NCBI GenBank assembly: GCA_017640785.1
Contig: JAEPPZ010000008.1
Location: 62,001 to 126,000, forward strand
Source: Balneola sp.
GTDB lineage: Bacteria > Bacteroidota > Rhodothermia > Balneolales > Balneolaceae
Reading direction: 5' to 3'
DNA length: 64,000 nt
In this document: positions 28,426-38,093 of the stretch, piece after piece
Numbering within the stretch: position 1 is the stretch's first letter
How the letters are laid out: every line of letters begins with the position of its first letter
The notes under the pieces: model-generated
What the model saw: only the letters and a program-made list of their open reading frames with translations
The model's database searches: none
Told to the model about the DNA's origin: nothing
Made by a program: the position numbers and the translations under genes

Positions 28426-28477
28426 GATATAAGACTACAACTTCATTTTTTGGTGTGATTATTTGTACTATTGAAGT

Positions 28478-29608
28478 ATGAGAATTACTTCGCTAGAATT
28501 ACTTCATTTCAGAAATCACGTTAAAACTTCAGTAGGTTGGGCGCCACATCTAAATGTGATTACCGGACCAAATGGCGCCGGCAAAACAAGCCTTATTGAT
28601 GCCATTCATTTCCTGTGCATGTCGCGTAGTTTTGTTTCTACTACTGATCAATATGTGATTAATAATGAAGAGAAATACTTCATGATAAAAGGACATTTTG
28701 AAGGACAGATCCGTTCTGAGTTTGATGTAAGTTGCTCCTATTCCCGCGGCGATGGAAAAAAGATCTTTGTAAATGATTCGCCACTGGATCGCCTGTCTGA
28801 CCTGATAGGAATGGTTCCCGTAGTTGTTCTTGCTCCCGATGACAAAAAACTTACGCTTGAAGGTCCTGTGGAGAGACGCTCATTTCTTGATTCTTTTATC
28901 AGCCAAATTTCGATCTCATACCTTAGAGATCTGATCGATTATCGAAAAGTCCGCAGGCAGCGAAATACTCTTTTAAAAGATTTTCAAGGCCCTGTTTCCT
29001 TACTGAAAACCTACTTAGAACCTTGGAATCTTCAGCTTGTAGAAACCGGTTCAAGAATAATAGCTGCTCGATTTAAGGTGCTGGAAAACTTCAAAGCATA
29101 TCTTGAGAGAGATTACGCTATGATCTCAGGAATGGATCTGACTACCGGACTTGAATACCAGACTTTCTGTGAACCCTCTGTAAATACGCAAGAAATTCAA
29201 ACTCAATATGAGCAAGTTCTTGAAGAAACCATCGACAAAGAAATTGAACGGGAACAAACATTAACCGGTCCTCATCGAGATGAGGTTGTATTCTATCTGG
29301 ATGATTTTGAACTTCGCAGATTTGGCTCTCAGGGTCAACACAGGTTATTCGCTTTGTCATTAAAACTCGCCCAGCTTCACTATTATTCTGACGAACTGGA
29401 TGACTTGCCTATTTTGATGTTAGATGACGTTTTTGGGGATTTGGATCCTAAAAAAACAGAAATTCTTTTAGAGGCACTCCAAAATCACGAGGGGCAAACT
29501 TTTATAACCTCAGCAAATCCGGTACCTTTCGAAGAATATGTCGATTTTGATGGGAATAGAAATAAATTCTTTTCTGTTAATAATGGTGAGATCAAAGAAG
29601 AAGTATGA
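28478..29608 (+). CDS. recF: DNA replication and repair protein RecF
   Basis: SMC-like ATPase that loads RecA with RecO and RecR at single-strand gaps. Walker A GPNGAGKTS lies at about 30-38, the family text LAPDDKKLTLEGPVERRSFLD in the middle, the signature SQGQHRLFALSLKLAQ near 290 and Walker B LMLDDVFGDLDP near 310. It overlaps the DUF721 gene by four bases (ATGA). Note that dnaA and the candidate origin are 6.6 kb away rather than adjacent. Confidence 0.95.
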   Translation: MRITSLELLHFRNHVKTSVGWAPHLNVITGPNGAGKTSLIDAIHFLCMSRSFVSTTDQYVINNEEKYFMIKGHFEGQIRSEFDVSCSYSRGDGKKIFVNDSPLDRLSDLIGMVPVVVLAPDDKKLTLEGPVERRSFLDSFISQISISYLRDLIDYRKVRRQRNTLLKDFQGPVSLLKTYLEPWNLQLVETGSRIIAARFKVLENFKAYLERDYAMISGMDLTTGLEYQTFCEPSVNTQEIQTQYEQVLEETIDKEIEREQTLTGPHRDEVVFYLDDFELRRFGSQGQHRLFALSLKLAQLHYYSDELDDLPILMLDDVFGDLDPKKTEILLEALQNHEGQTFITSANPVPFEEYVDFDGNRNKFFSVNNGEIKEEV

Positions 29609-29898
29609 GATTCGATACTCCAAAACCAATAAGCGATTCGCTCCAGAAGTATCTAGATAAGTTTCCTCACAAAAAGAAGCTCAGACAAGGTATGGTGCTT
29701 TCTGTTTGGGAAGAAGTGGTTGGCAAACGTATTGCGTCTCAGGTAACTGATATTCATTTTGAGTCAGGAAAATTGGTTATTAAAGTATCTAATCAGGTCT
29801 GGAGACACGAGATCCACGCCAATAGATTTAGTATTGCCAAGAGATTAAATGCCAAAGTTAAATCTCAGGTTGTTGGCGATATCATTGTTCGCAGCTAG
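29605..29898 (+). CDS. DUF721/DciA-like protein
   Basis: 97 residues matching the DUF721 family: KKLRQGMVLSVWEEVVGKRIASQVTDIHFESGKLVIKVSNQVWRHE. In other bacteria the DciA members help load the replicative helicase DnaB. The four-base overlap with recF implies coupled expression and supports a replication role, although the short Bacteroidota-type members have not, to my knowledge, been shown to load helicase. Confidence 0.85.
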   Translation: MRFDTPKPISDSLQKYLDKFPHKKKLRQGMVLSVWEEVVGKRIASQVTDIHFESGKLVIKVSNQVWRHEIHANRFSIAKRLNAKVKSQVVGDIIVRS

Positions 29899-29932
29899 TT
29901 GAATAAGGCGCCATTCAAATCTATATTCAGTT

Positions 29933-30946
29933 ATGTCTGACAACCCTATTCAAAATATCAAAGATCGTATTCTCTCCTATGTTAAAAAGGGAACAAAACC
30001 GGGTGAGGATGATGACGACGGTAAACTGGTAACTAAGGAAAGTGCCTTAGTTTTTGTATTCGCATATGTAATTGCGATAAGTTTGTGGTTTGCAGTGAAT
30101 CTGAATGGGATTTTCAACATAACGATAAACATGCCTTTGGAAGTTGGAGACATCCCAAATGATTTAGCACTTACTGATAACCTACCGGAGTTTGTGGAAG
30201 TGAGCTTAACCGGAACAGCTCTTCCTCTCATAAATTTATACAACAACCCGCCTTCAATTCCTGTAGATGTTGATGAATCTGAAGTAAATTTATTTAATCA
30301 GGTTCGCCAGCAAATGAACTCCTATCAGGAAGTTGAAGTGTCAAAAGTTGAACCCATTCTTGTTACAGTAAATCTGGAGAATAAGATCACTAAAAAAGTA
30401 CCTATCAGGCTTAACTGGGACTTTGAGTTTGAATCCCGCTTTGGGCTGATAAGTAATCCTGTTATTTCTCCGGACAGTATTTCTGTTACCGGAGCCGTTT
30501 CACAGATGAATGAAGTTACAGAATGGGTAATTGATGATACTTTACAGATCTCCGGAATCAAAGATGATATAGCTGAAGTGGTTTCCATCTCAAATGACAA
30601 CCCTTTGTTGAGTATTTCATTAAACGAATTGTCTTTAACGGCTAATGTTTCTGAATTCACAGAAGACGAAGTAAGCGTATATATTAGAACCCGGGATCTT
30701 CCCCGAGGACAAAACATCACCTACAATCCTTCTTCCATAGTCATCAAATATGATGTCCCTCTGGAACAATTCTCTGAAATACAGAATGAAACTCCGTATG
30801 TGGTGTATGTCCCTTATAGAAAAATTCTGGAAGACGAAACCGGTTTTGTAACTCCGGATATAGAATTAATTGCTACTAAGTATGCATTAAAACTGAGGAG
30901 CTTCCAACCCAAGGCGGTGGCTTATTTTAGTGTGGTGGATCAGTAA
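29933..30946 (+). CDS. YbbR-like domain membrane protein
   Basis: 337 residues. A single transmembrane helix lies near 38-58 (ALVFVFAYVIAISLWFAVN), followed by repeated extracytoplasmic YbbR-type beta modules (NITINMPLEVGDIPNDLALTDNLPEFVEVSLTG and similar). In Firmicutes, YbbR (CdaR) regulates the di-adenylate cyclase CdaA, but no cyclase gene is here, so the role is unknown. It follows recF and the DUF721 gene by 34 bases and is likely in the same unit. Confidence 0.82.
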   Translation: MSDNPIQNIKDRILSYVKKGTKPGEDDDDGKLVTKESALVFVFAYVIAISLWFAVNLNGIFNITINMPLEVGDIPNDLALTDNLPEFVEVSLTGTALPLINLYNNPPSIPVDVDESEVNLFNQVRQQMNSYQEVEVSKVEPILVTVNLENKITKKVPIRLNWDFEFESRFGLISNPVISPDSISVTGAVSQMNEVTEWVIDDTLQISGIKDDIAEVVSISNDNPLLSISLNELSLTANVSEFTEDEVSVYIRTRDLPRGQNITYNPSSIVIKYDVPLEQFSEIQNETPYVVYVPYRKILEDETGFVTPDIELIATKYALKLRSFQPKAVAYFSVVDQ

Positions 30947-30953
30947 AAAGCTA

Positions 30954-32204
30954 CTAGCTTTCAGCTGACAGCTTTTTATCAAAAGGCTCTATTACTTCGT
31001 CAACTTCTTTTACACCATCAAAAAAATCCAGTACTCTGAGCATTACTTCGTCAACCAGAACATCAGGGCAGGAAGCGCCCGAGGTCAGTGCGACTTTCAG
31101 AGGTGATTTGTCTTTCGAAAGCCAGTTCTTAGTTTCAAGTATTTCCTTTTTCCACTGATCGAAATGAGCTATTTCTTTTTCTGATTTGATTTCTCCGGCA
31201 TCACGAACATGAAAAGTTGGAAAGGAATGCTCCAGAATCTCAACCAAGTGCATGGTGTTCGAAGAATTATATCCACCCACAACTAAAGCAATATCTGCAT
31301 TCGTTTCTGCTAATGCTAAAGTTGCCGATTGGTTTTCATTGGTTGCATAGCATAGAGTATCAGAAGTATCTGCAAAGTGATTCAGAATATCAGACTCACC
31401 ATAAAGCTTGATAGCGGCTTCTTTCAGAATATCCATTACTTCCTGAGTTTCTGTAGCAAGCATAGTGGTTTGATTGATCACCCCAAAACGTTTCAGATCT
31501 GTATATGGATCAAAGTTTGGAGTAGATTTATGTCCAAAATACTTTTCAAAATCTGACAACGGTCGGTCTTTTGTCATGATCTCAGCTAAGATCTCAGCTT
31601 CATCAGGACTCAAAACCACAACTACTTCAGAATGTTCAGCGCTGTGCGAAAATGTAGCCCTAGTTTCTTCGTGTTCGTGCTTACCGTGAACCACTAAGCT
31701 GTAATCCTTTTTCCCTAATTGTTTTCCTCGCTTCCAGACTTTCTCAACAAACGGACAAGTAGTATTGAATTCGTATGGATCGATCCCAACCTGTTGAAGT
31801 TCTTTCTGAATTTCAACCGTGGTACCAAAAGCCGGTACTATTACAATGTCTTCCGACTTAAGAGAACCGATGGGAATTCTTTCCGTTCCGTCCGTATCAA
31901 ATAAAAACTTTACCCCTTTTTTCAGCAAATCTTCATTCACTGTTGGGTTATGGATCATTTCGCTTAACAAATAAATATTTTTATCGGGATTTTCTTCTAC
32001 AGCCCGATATGCTATATCTATTGCGTTTTCCACTCCGTAGCAAAATCCAAAAAACCTTGGGATCAAAAACTGAACCGGACCAAAATCCAACACGGTCGGC
32101 TGCAGGTCTTTCTTCATTGGATCGGTTATTTTTGTCGCCTCTTTAACCTTTCGGATAACCGGCGATTTGTACATTTCTGGAATTTGGAATTTTTTTCTGG
32201 CCAT
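30954..32204 (-). CDS. ispH: 4-hydroxy-3-methylbut-2-enyl diphosphate reductase, long type
   Basis: Last enzyme of the MEP isoprenoid pathway, a [4Fe-4S] protein. The three cluster cysteines are in GFCYGVENA, TTCPFVEKVWKRG and DTLCYATNENQSA. At 416 residues it is about 100 longer than the E. coli form, and segments such as GVINQTTMLATETQEV and GESDILNHFADTSDT match the plant/cyanobacterial-type IspH. It is a single gene that converges with the ybbR-like gene (seven bases apart). Confidence 0.93.
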   Translation of the reverse strand: MARKKFQIPEMYKSPVIRKVKEATKITDPMKKDLQPTVLDFGPVQFLIPRFFGFCYGVENAIDIAYRAVEENPDKNIYLLSEMIHNPTVNEDLLKKGVKFLFDTDGTERIPIGSLKSEDIVIVPAFGTTVEIQKELQQVGIDPYEFNTTCPFVEKVWKRGKQLGKKDYSLVVHGKHEHEETRATFSHSAEHSEVVVVLSPDEAEILAEIMTKDRPLSDFEKYFGHKSTPNFDPYTDLKRFGVINQTTMLATETQEVMDILKEAAIKLYGESDILNHFADTSDTLCYATNENQSATLALAETNADIALVVGGYNSSNTMHLVEILEHSFPTFHVRDAGEIKSEKEIAHFDQWKKEILETKNWLSKDKSPLKVALTSGASCPDVLVDEVMLRVLDFFDGVKEVDEVIEPFDKKLSAES

Positions 32205-32271
32205 GTATCAAATATAAGAAGGTATCAGTCAAACATCAGTGATTAACAGATCATTTCTGAAAACTCATTAA

Positions 32272-32308
32272 AATAAAAAAAGCCCCGACATTCTGAATGT
32301 TCGGGGCT
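32272..32308 (-). terminator. Terminator after the DsbA-like gene
   Basis: On the minus strand a stem AGCCCCGA-CATT with one bulged base and a three-base loop is followed by seven T. Confidence 0.88.
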
Positions 32309-32328
32309 ATAAAAACAAAAAACTAAAC

Positions 32329-32892
32329 TTACTTCATTTTCGATTCAAGTAACGCTTTAAAACCTTCGTAGGTTTGAGGCATACGCGTTACTTTCTCTCC
32401 GTTAATAAAGAAAGTTGGAGTTGAGTTTACTCCCAAAGAATTTCCCTCTCTCTTATCTGCGAGGACAATTCTATTTATTCGGGCTGAGTTCAGATCTGCT
32501 TTAAATTCATCCATATCTAAACCAAGCTCTTTAGCATATCCGGTAAAGATTGCCTCTGCTTGCCCTCTGCTCCATTGTTCCTGACCAACAAAAAGCAATT
32601 CATGCATTTCAATGAACTTACCTTGTTTTTTTGCGGCTTCAGCAGCTCTTGCAGCTAGATTTGCGTGTTGGTGCATTCTCAATGGATAATTTTTGTAAGT
32701 AACCTCAATTCGGTCTCCGAATTCTTCTTTGGCTTTATCAAGAATTTGACCGTAGTACTTACAAGCCGGACATTGATAATCACTGAATTTTGTGATCTTA
32801 AGTGGTTCTTTTTCTGATTCAGATTCCTGAGCCTGAACAAAACTAAATGTGAAAAGACCGATTAATAATGTTAGTAATATTCCCTTTTTCAT
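32329..32892 (-). CDS. DsbA-family thiol:disulfide oxidoreductase, exported
   Basis: 187 residues with a signal peptide ending near VQAQ. The thioredoxin fold has the active site CPAC at 41-44 in FSDYQCPACKYYG, the DsbA helical insertion (HANLAARAAEAAKKQGKFIEMHELLF) and the cis-proline region GVNSTPTFFINGEKV. It probably oxidises or isomerises disulfides of exported proteins in the periplasm. It is transcribed in the same direction as the upstream cysteine desulfurase, 46 bases away. Confidence 0.9.
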   Translation of the reverse strand: MKKGILLTLLIGLFTFSFVQAQESESEKEPLKITKFSDYQCPACKYYGQILDKAKEEFGDRIEVTYKNYPLRMHQHANLAARAAEAAKKQGKFIEMHELLFVGQEQWSRGQAEAIFTGYAKELGLDMDEFKADLNSARINRIVLADKREGNSLGVNSTPTFFINGEKVTRMPQTYEGFKALLESKMK

Positions 32893-32938
32893 GTATATCT
32901 ATTTTTTCTGATTTCTGCATTACAACGCAGTGTGTTCA

Positions 32939-34078
32939 CTAAAATTTCACTTTAGCAAAATGACGTTTTAAGATAGTGTCTATTTTTTCAATTATCACAT
33001 CAATTTGATCTTCTGTATTTTGCTTTCCAAATGAGAATCTTACAAACTCTCTGGCATCTTCATCCGACCTTCCCATGGCTTTCATTGTTCTGTTGGGCTT
33101 ATCAGATCCAACCTGGCAAGCGCTCCCTGTTGAGATAGCTAAACCTGCCTGCGAACATTCCAGCATTAAAAACTGACCCTCCATCCCTTTAAACCTTATC
33201 CCAAGAATATTAGGTAGCTTGTTTTTCGGGGAGCCTTCATCAATAAATTCTATCCCTGAATCTTCCAGCTTTTCTACGAATTTAGATCTCAGCATCGTCA
33301 ATCTGATATGCTCATCTGTTCTTTCTGTATAATTCAGTTTGGCAGCGGTAGCAAAAGCAGCAACTCCCGCAATATTTTGAGTGCCAGCTTTCAAGCCCTT
33401 TTCCTGAGATGTTCCGGGTATTTCAGGTTTTGAGTCGATGGTTTTGTTTAAATAAAAAGCTCCCACACCTTTCGGACCATATACTTTATGAGAAGAAACA
33501 GAGAGAGCGTCTAACCACGACGCTTCTATCCCCAATTTGCAGAAAGTTTGAACACAATCAGAATGAAAAAACACACCGTGTTGCTTAGCAAGTTTTCCAA
33601 TAGCTTCCAAATCTTGGATCACACCTGTTTCAGAGTTCGCATGTTGAATAGATATCAATGCGGTCTCATCGGTTATCAGCTTGCTCAACTCATCAATCGA
33701 AATCATACCGGAAGAATCCACTTCTACTTTTGAGACTTTATAACCTGATCGTTCTAATTCATCAAATAGATTTCTGACCGAGGAGTGCTCAACTTCAGAA
33801 GTTATAATATGATTTCGCGAAGTATCTGAAGCACTAAGTAACGCCTTGATCGCAAGTTGGTTCGACTCTGATCCCCCGCTGGTAAATATGATCTCTTCAG
33901 CTTCTGCCTGAATAATTTTAGCGATCGTTCGCCTGCCGGCATCCAGTAATTGTTTGGCCTCCGCACCAATGTCGTGAAGGCTACTTGGGTTACCATAGTA
34001 GTGTTTAGAAACATTCACTAATACCTCAAGAGCAGTATCGTGAATCGGAGTTGTTGCTGCGTGATCCAGGTAAATCAT
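32939..34078 (-). CDS. Cysteine desulfurase (NifS/IscS family)
   Basis: PLP enzyme that releases sulfur from cysteine for Fe-S clusters or thiolation. MIYLDHAATTP opens the protein, K198 in SSHKVYGPKG binds PLP, and the active-site loop cysteine is in STGSACQVGS. 379 residues is typical of the NifS group. It is divergent from nadC-nadA, 75 bases apart, an arrangement seen in other bacteria where a NifS-like enzyme builds the [4Fe-4S] cluster of NadA. Confidence 0.92.
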   Translation of the reverse strand: MIYLDHAATTPIHDTALEVLVNVSKHYYGNPSSLHDIGAEAKQLLDAGRRTIAKIIQAEAEEIIFTSGGSESNQLAIKALLSASDTSRNHIITSEVEHSSVRNLFDELERSGYKVSKVEVDSSGMISIDELSKLITDETALISIQHANSETGVIQDLEAIGKLAKQHGVFFHSDCVQTFCKLGIEASWLDALSVSSHKVYGPKGVGAFYLNKTIDSKPEIPGTSQEKGLKAGTQNIAGVAAFATAAKLNYTERTDEHIRLTMLRSKFVEKLEDSGIEFIDEGSPKNKLPNILGIRFKGMEGQFLMLECSQAGLAISTGSACQVGSDKPNRTMKAMGRSDEDAREFVRFSFGKQNTEDQIDVIIEKIDTILKRHFAKVKF

Positions 34079-34153
34079 AAATCGTTCTTTTTCAAGAAAT
34101 GCTGTATCTTTATTGTCTTAATATAATACCCAAAAATTTAGGGCTTTACAGCC

Positions 34154-34987
34154 ATGATCTCTATTCATCTTAAAGAAATTATTGAAAGCGCTCTTCGCGA
34201 AGATATTGGCATGGGAGATCTTACTTCCAAATCCATTTTTGATGCTGATCATTACTCTAAAGGTACATTTGTTTCAAAAGCTGAAGGCGTTTTATCAGGG
34301 CTTGATGTTTTACAAATAGCTTATAATTTTTTGGGAAGCAATGTAAACGTAAATCTTCTGAAAGAAGATGGAGTTTCTGTTGGTATCAAAGAGAGAATTG
34401 CTGAAGTAGAAGGACCTACACAGGTTTTGCTTTCTGCTGAGAGAGTCATTCTTAATTTACTCCAACACATGTCCGGAATTGCTACGTCTACCGCTGAAGT
34501 AATACGATTATTGGATGATCCTACTATCGAAATTGTTGATACCAGAAAAACTTTACCCGGACTTCGAGCGCTTCAAAAATATGCAGTAACCTGTGGGGAC
34601 GGTAAAAATCACCGCTTCAGATTGGATGACGGAGTTATGATCAAAGACAATCACATAAAAGCAGCGGGGAGTATTACGAAAGCTATTGAGTTAGTTCGTT
34701 CTAAAATTGGTCATATGGTAAAGATCGAAGTAGAAACGGAATCTAAAGAGCAAGTGTTAGAAGCAGTCGAAGCTAAGGCAGATGTAATCATGCTTGATAA
34801 CCGGACTCCGGAAGAGATCAAAGAATTGGTAAAACTGATCCCTGATGAAATTTTAGTTGAAGTTTCAGGTGGAATTACGCCCAATTCGATTAGCAGTTTT
34901 AAAGGCTGCGGAGCTGATGTAATTTCATTAGGTTGGCTGACGCATTCTGTAAAAGCATTGGATATAAGTTTTAATTTGAATAATTGA
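34154..34987 (+). CDS. nadC: Nicotinate-nucleotide pyrophosphorylase (carboxylating)
   Basis: Quinolinate phosphoribosyltransferase of de novo NAD synthesis. It has LREDIGMGDLTSKS, the substrate-binding DTRKTLPGLRALQKYAVTCGDGKNHRFRLDDGVMIKDNH, then DVIMLDN and EVSGGI. 277 residues is standard. It precedes nadA, which supplies its substrate. The third de novo gene, nadB, is not visible here. Confidence 0.95.
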   Translation: MISIHLKEIIESALREDIGMGDLTSKSIFDADHYSKGTFVSKAEGVLSGLDVLQIAYNFLGSNVNVNLLKEDGVSVGIKERIAEVEGPTQVLLSAERVILNLLQHMSGIATSTAEVIRLLDDPTIEIVDTRKTLPGLRALQKYAVTCGDGKNHRFRLDDGVMIKDNHIKAAGSITKAIELVRSKIGHMVKIEVETESKEQVLEAVEAKADVIMLDNRTPEEIKELVKLIPDEILVEVSGGITPNSISSFKGCGADVISLGWLTHSVKALDISFNLNN

Positions 34988-34992
34988 TTTAA

Positions 34993-35051
34993 CCACAGAA
35001 ACACTAATACACGGAAAGAGACAATTGTTTTGTGCTTTAGTGATTTAGTGG
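34993..35051. repeat. Imperfect inverted repeat between nadC and nadA
   Basis: CCACAGAAACACTAATACAC at 34993-35012 pairs with 35032-35051 at 15 of 20 positions. The CCACAGAAACACTAA wording resembles a class of dispersed intergenic hairpin common in Bacteroidota and cyanobacteria. Confidence 0.55.
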
Positions 35052-35064
35052 CAATATTTACAAT

Positions 35065-36174
35065 ATGGATGTACTAGACATTTTAGAAGTTGAATCGGAA
35101 GTATCTCTTCCAAAACGTTACTCAGAACTTTCTGTTGAGGAAATGGAGAGCCGTGTTAAAGAGATAAAAAATAAGTTCGGCGAGCGATTATTTATCCCGG
35201 GACATCATTACCAAAAAGATGAAGTAATTCAATTTGCGGATGCTCGAGGAGACTCTCTGAAATTAGCTCAGATCTGTGCCTCAATGGACAAAGCCGAATA
35301 CATTGCATTTTGCGGCGTTCATTTTATGGCAGAAACTGCTGATATGCTTACACGTCCTGATCAGAAAGTAATTCTTCCAGATCTTAGAGCAGGTTGTTCT
35401 ATGGCTGATATGGCCGACATAGATCAGACTGAGCGAGGATGGAAAAAGATGCAGGATATCTGGGGAGATACTATTCTTCCATTGACTTATGTGAATTCCA
35501 CTGCAGCTATAAAAGGCTTTGTAGGAAAGAACGGTGGAGCTTGCGTTACCTCCGGAAATGCTGATAAAATGCTGGAATGGGCTTTCACCCAAAAAGAGCG
35601 AATTTTGTTTTTGCCTGACCAACATTTGGGTAGAAATACAGCCGTTAAACTTGGAGTAAAACTGGAAGAAATGGCCGTTTATGCTCCCCTGACAAATTCT
35701 TTCGAATACGAAGGTGATTTCGAAAATGTAAAAATCATCTTATGGAAAGGGCATTGTTCCGTACACGAAAAATTTAATATCCAACATGTTGAAAATCTTC
35801 GAAAGCAAGAGCCGGAAATGAAGATCCTGGTTCATCCCGAGTGTACATACGATGTTGTACAGGCATCCGATCTTGCTGGTTCAACCAATTTTATCATCGA
35901 AACTTTGAACGACGCCAATCCCGGATCAAAATGGGCTATTGGAACCGAAATGAATTTGGTTAATCGACTTAAAGACGAGCATCCGGATAAAACCGTAGTT
36001 TCCTTAAATCCCTTTATGTGTCCTTGTTTAACTATGAACAGAATTGACCTTCCTCACTTACTCTGGAGTCTGGAGAAACTGGAACAAGGCGAAGTTGTTA
36101 ATCAAATTAGTGTTTCACAGGAAGTAACTAAAAATGCACTTCTTTCTTTAGAACGGATGTTGGAAAGAAGTTGA
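35065..36174 (+). CDS. nadA: Quinolinate synthase
   Basis: Condenses iminoaspartate with dihydroxyacetone phosphate, using a [4Fe-4S] cluster. It has [23 protein letters not shown], the first cluster cysteine in [21 protein letters not shown], the [10 protein letters not shown] loop, HPEC and the last cysteines in [11 protein letters not shown]. 369 residues corresponds to the long NadA type. It stops at a TGA and lies downstream of nadC. Confidence 0.95.
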   Translation: MDVLDILEVESEVSLPKRYSELSVEEMESRVKEIKNKFGERLFIPGHHYQKDEVIQFADARGDSLKLAQICASMDKAEYIAFCGVHFMAETADMLTRPDQKVILPDLRAGCSMADMADIDQTERGWKKMQDIWGDTILPLTYVNSTAAIKGFVGKNGGACVTSGNADKMLEWAFTQKERILFLPDQHLGRNTAVKLGVKLEEMAVYAPLTNSFEYEGDFENVKIILWKGHCSVHEKFNIQHVENLRKQEPEMKILVHPECTYDVVQASDLAGSTNFIIETLNDANPGSKWAIGTEMNLVNRLKDEHPDKTVVSLNPFMCPCLTMNRIDLPHLLWSLEKLEQGEVVNQISVSQEVTKNALLSLERMLERS

Positions 36175-36184
36175 CAGAACAATT

Positions 36185-36487
36185 CTAACCAATTCCATAG
36201 TTAGAAAAATAAAATACTGTTGAAACCAACATTAAAATCTCGATAATCCAAATCGGTTTTTTATACTTCATAAGGTTATATACTAATAATTGCTCAAAAA
36301 AAAGAACTATAAGGTGTATAACTAAAGCAATAAGGTTCAAAATCCCCGCAAGCGCCATTCCTTCTTCAGGAGAAATAATTAAATAATAGAAAGCTCCTAA
36401 GCTAAATCCTGGAACTGTTAATACTCCTACAAATAAAAAGGGCGTCTTAGAAATAATTCTATTTTGGTCTTCCATAAGCTTACTCAA
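36185..36487 (-). CDS. Small membrane protein of unknown function
   Basis: 100 residues with three predicted transmembrane helices (about 16-36, 43-66 and 78-98) and little else. No motif is recognised. It converges with nadA (ten bases apart) and stands alone on its strand. Start at 36487 or an internal ATG four codons later. Confidence 0.62.
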   Translation of the reverse strand: MSKLMEDQNRIISKTPFLFVGVLTVPGFSLGAFYYLIISPEEGMALAGILNLIALVIHLIVLFFEQLLVYNLMKYKKPIWIIEILMLVSTVFYFSNYGIG

Positions 36488-36618
36488 CCGTTATCACCAA
36501 TCTGCTAAAAACAGAATAATGCTTTTCAAAAAAAACTCAAAATCTGTTGAACGAAACTCCTATCTCTCTAGTTACATCAATACAGAACTATTTAATATTA
36601 AACTAATATATTTAAGAA

Positions 36619-36981
36619 ATGAGCTATTTAGAGAAGATAAACGACATTTACACTCAACTTGGGCAAGGAAAAGCGATGGAAGCTTTTGATCAATATTACC
36701 ATTCAGATTGCGATATGGTACTTGAAGATGGTAAGGTTGTTTCCGGAAAAGAAAAAAACAGAGAACGTGAAATCGAATTCTTTTCAAGCGTGGAAGATTT
36801 CCATGGTCTCGAGATCAAGTCCATAACCTCGAACGAAGAAAATGCAACTACCGCTGTGGAATGCACTATGGACGTCACCTTTAAAGGCGGCGACAGAATG
36901 CAGATCGAACAGGTAGCAACTCAGAAGTGGGAAGGCGACCATATCGTAAAAGAAAGATTTTATGGAACCCAACAAGGATAA
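36619..36981 (+). CDS. SnoaL/NTF2-like fold protein
   Basis: 120 residues. The alpha+beta cone-like pattern is visible: an N-terminal helix pair (YLEKINDIYTQLGQGKAMEAFDQYY), then HSDCDMVLEDGKVVSGKEKN and a set of beta strands (GLEIKSITSNEENATTAVECTMDVTFKGG, QIEQVATQKWEGDHIVKERFYG). This fits SnoaL-like proteins, which may be enzymes or ligand binders; no catalytic residues can be assigned. It has its own terminator. Confidence 0.75.
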   Translation: MSYLEKINDIYTQLGQGKAMEAFDQYYHSDCDMVLEDGKVVSGKEKNREREIEFFSSVEDFHGLEIKSITSNEENATTAVECTMDVTFKGGDRMQIEQVATQKWEGDHIVKERFYGTQQG

Positions 36982-36997
36982 CATTATTCTTTCTACT

Positions 36998-37030
36998 AAA
37001 GCCCCATATAAAAAGTATGGGGCTTTTTTT
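36998..37030 (+). terminator. Rho-independent terminator after the SnoaL-like gene
   Basis: A perfect 11-bp stem (36998-37008 with 37016-37026), a seven-base loop and a T-run. Confidence 0.92.
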
Positions 37031-37057
37031 ATTCCCTTGATTTCCATTCCTTTCAGA

Positions 37058-38005
37058 ATGAAAAACCTGATTCCTCTTTTCGTTTTATTTCTGCTTTCAT
37101 GTGGTAACAACTCTTCAAACGATAAACCTGTTACTGATCAATCTTCCGGAATTGAATTAGTGGTACTGGGGATTGCCCAAGACGCCGGCTTTCCTCAATC
37201 TGGTTGCCAAAAAGAGAACTGTCGCCTTTACTGGGATGGAAAAGAAGAAAGACGCCATGCCACTTCGCTCGGACTAATTGACCATACCTCAGGCAAATAC
37301 TGGCTGTTTGAAGCCACTCCGGATTTGAAAGATCAGTTACACGCTGTTCAGGAATCTGCCGGAACAAATGAGCATCCTTCCGGAATATTTATCACGCACG
37401 CTCATATCGGTCATTATACCGGACTAATGCATCTGGGACATGAAGTTATGGGAGCTTCAGGAATTCCTGTCTATACAATGCCCCGAATGAAAAGCTATTT
37501 GCAAACGAACGGACCATGGAAGCAATTGGTGGATTTCGAGAATATTGCACTTCAGCAAATGACTGCTGATTCTGTTGTTCAGCTTTCTGAAAACATAAAT
37601 GTAATTCCATTTCTTGTCCCACATCGGGATGAATACTCCGAAACAGTTGGTTACAGGATTGAAACAGAAAACAAATCCGTACTTTTTATTCCTGATATCA
37701 ATAAGTGGGAAATTTGGGACAGATCCATTGTTGAAGAAATCGCCAAAGTGGATCATGCTTTTCTGGATGCTACTTTCTATGATTCTGATGAGTTGCCCGG
37801 AAGAGATATGAATGAAATTCCGCATCCTTTTGTGGAAGAAAGTATTCAGTTATTTAAAAATCTTCCCGATTCGGAGAAAGCAAAGGTTCATTTCATACAT
37901 TTCAATCACACCAACCCTTTGATATTGGAGTCTCCTGAAAGAAAACGAGTTGAAGAACTTGGTTTCAAGGTGGCTTTTGAAGGAATGACACTAAAACTGA
38001 AATAG
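37058..38005 (+). CDS. PqqB-like metallo-beta-lactamase-fold lipoprotein
   Basis: 315 residues from the ATG at 37058, which opens a lipoprotein signal with lipobox FLLSC. The mature part begins VVLGIAQDAGFPQSGCQ, like PqqB, and has the metal-binding region THAHIGHYTGL in place of the classic HxHxDH (the Asp is replaced by Tyr), then VPHRDEYSETVGY and a C-terminal HFNHTNPL. It probably binds metal outside the cytoplasm; no other pqq genes are present, so cofactor synthesis is not implied. Longer frames starting at 36962 run through the preceding terminator and are rejected. Confidence 0.82.
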   Translation: MKNLIPLFVLFLLSCGNNSSNDKPVTDQSSGIELVVLGIAQDAGFPQSGCQKENCRLYWDGKEERRHATSLGLIDHTSGKYWLFEATPDLKDQLHAVQESAGTNEHPSGIFITHAHIGHYTGLMHLGHEVMGASGIPVYTMPRMKSYLQTNGPWKQLVDFENIALQQMTADSVVQLSENINVIPFLVPHRDEYSETVGYRIETENKSVLFIPDINKWEIWDRSIVEEIAKVDHAFLDATFYDSDELPGRDMNEIPHPFVEESIQLFKNLPDSEKAKVHFIHFNHTNPLILESPERKRVEELGFKVAFEGMTLKLK

Positions 38006-38093
38006 TTCAACAACTTGTAAAACTCCATATTTTGATTGGGCAGTTAGCACAGCTTCAATTATTTTCAATCAATAACTAACTTAATTTATTGAT

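Noticed and set aside
36962-37057. Longer start for the PqqB-like gene
   Set aside because: It would translate through the strong terminator of the preceding gene and hide the lipobox.
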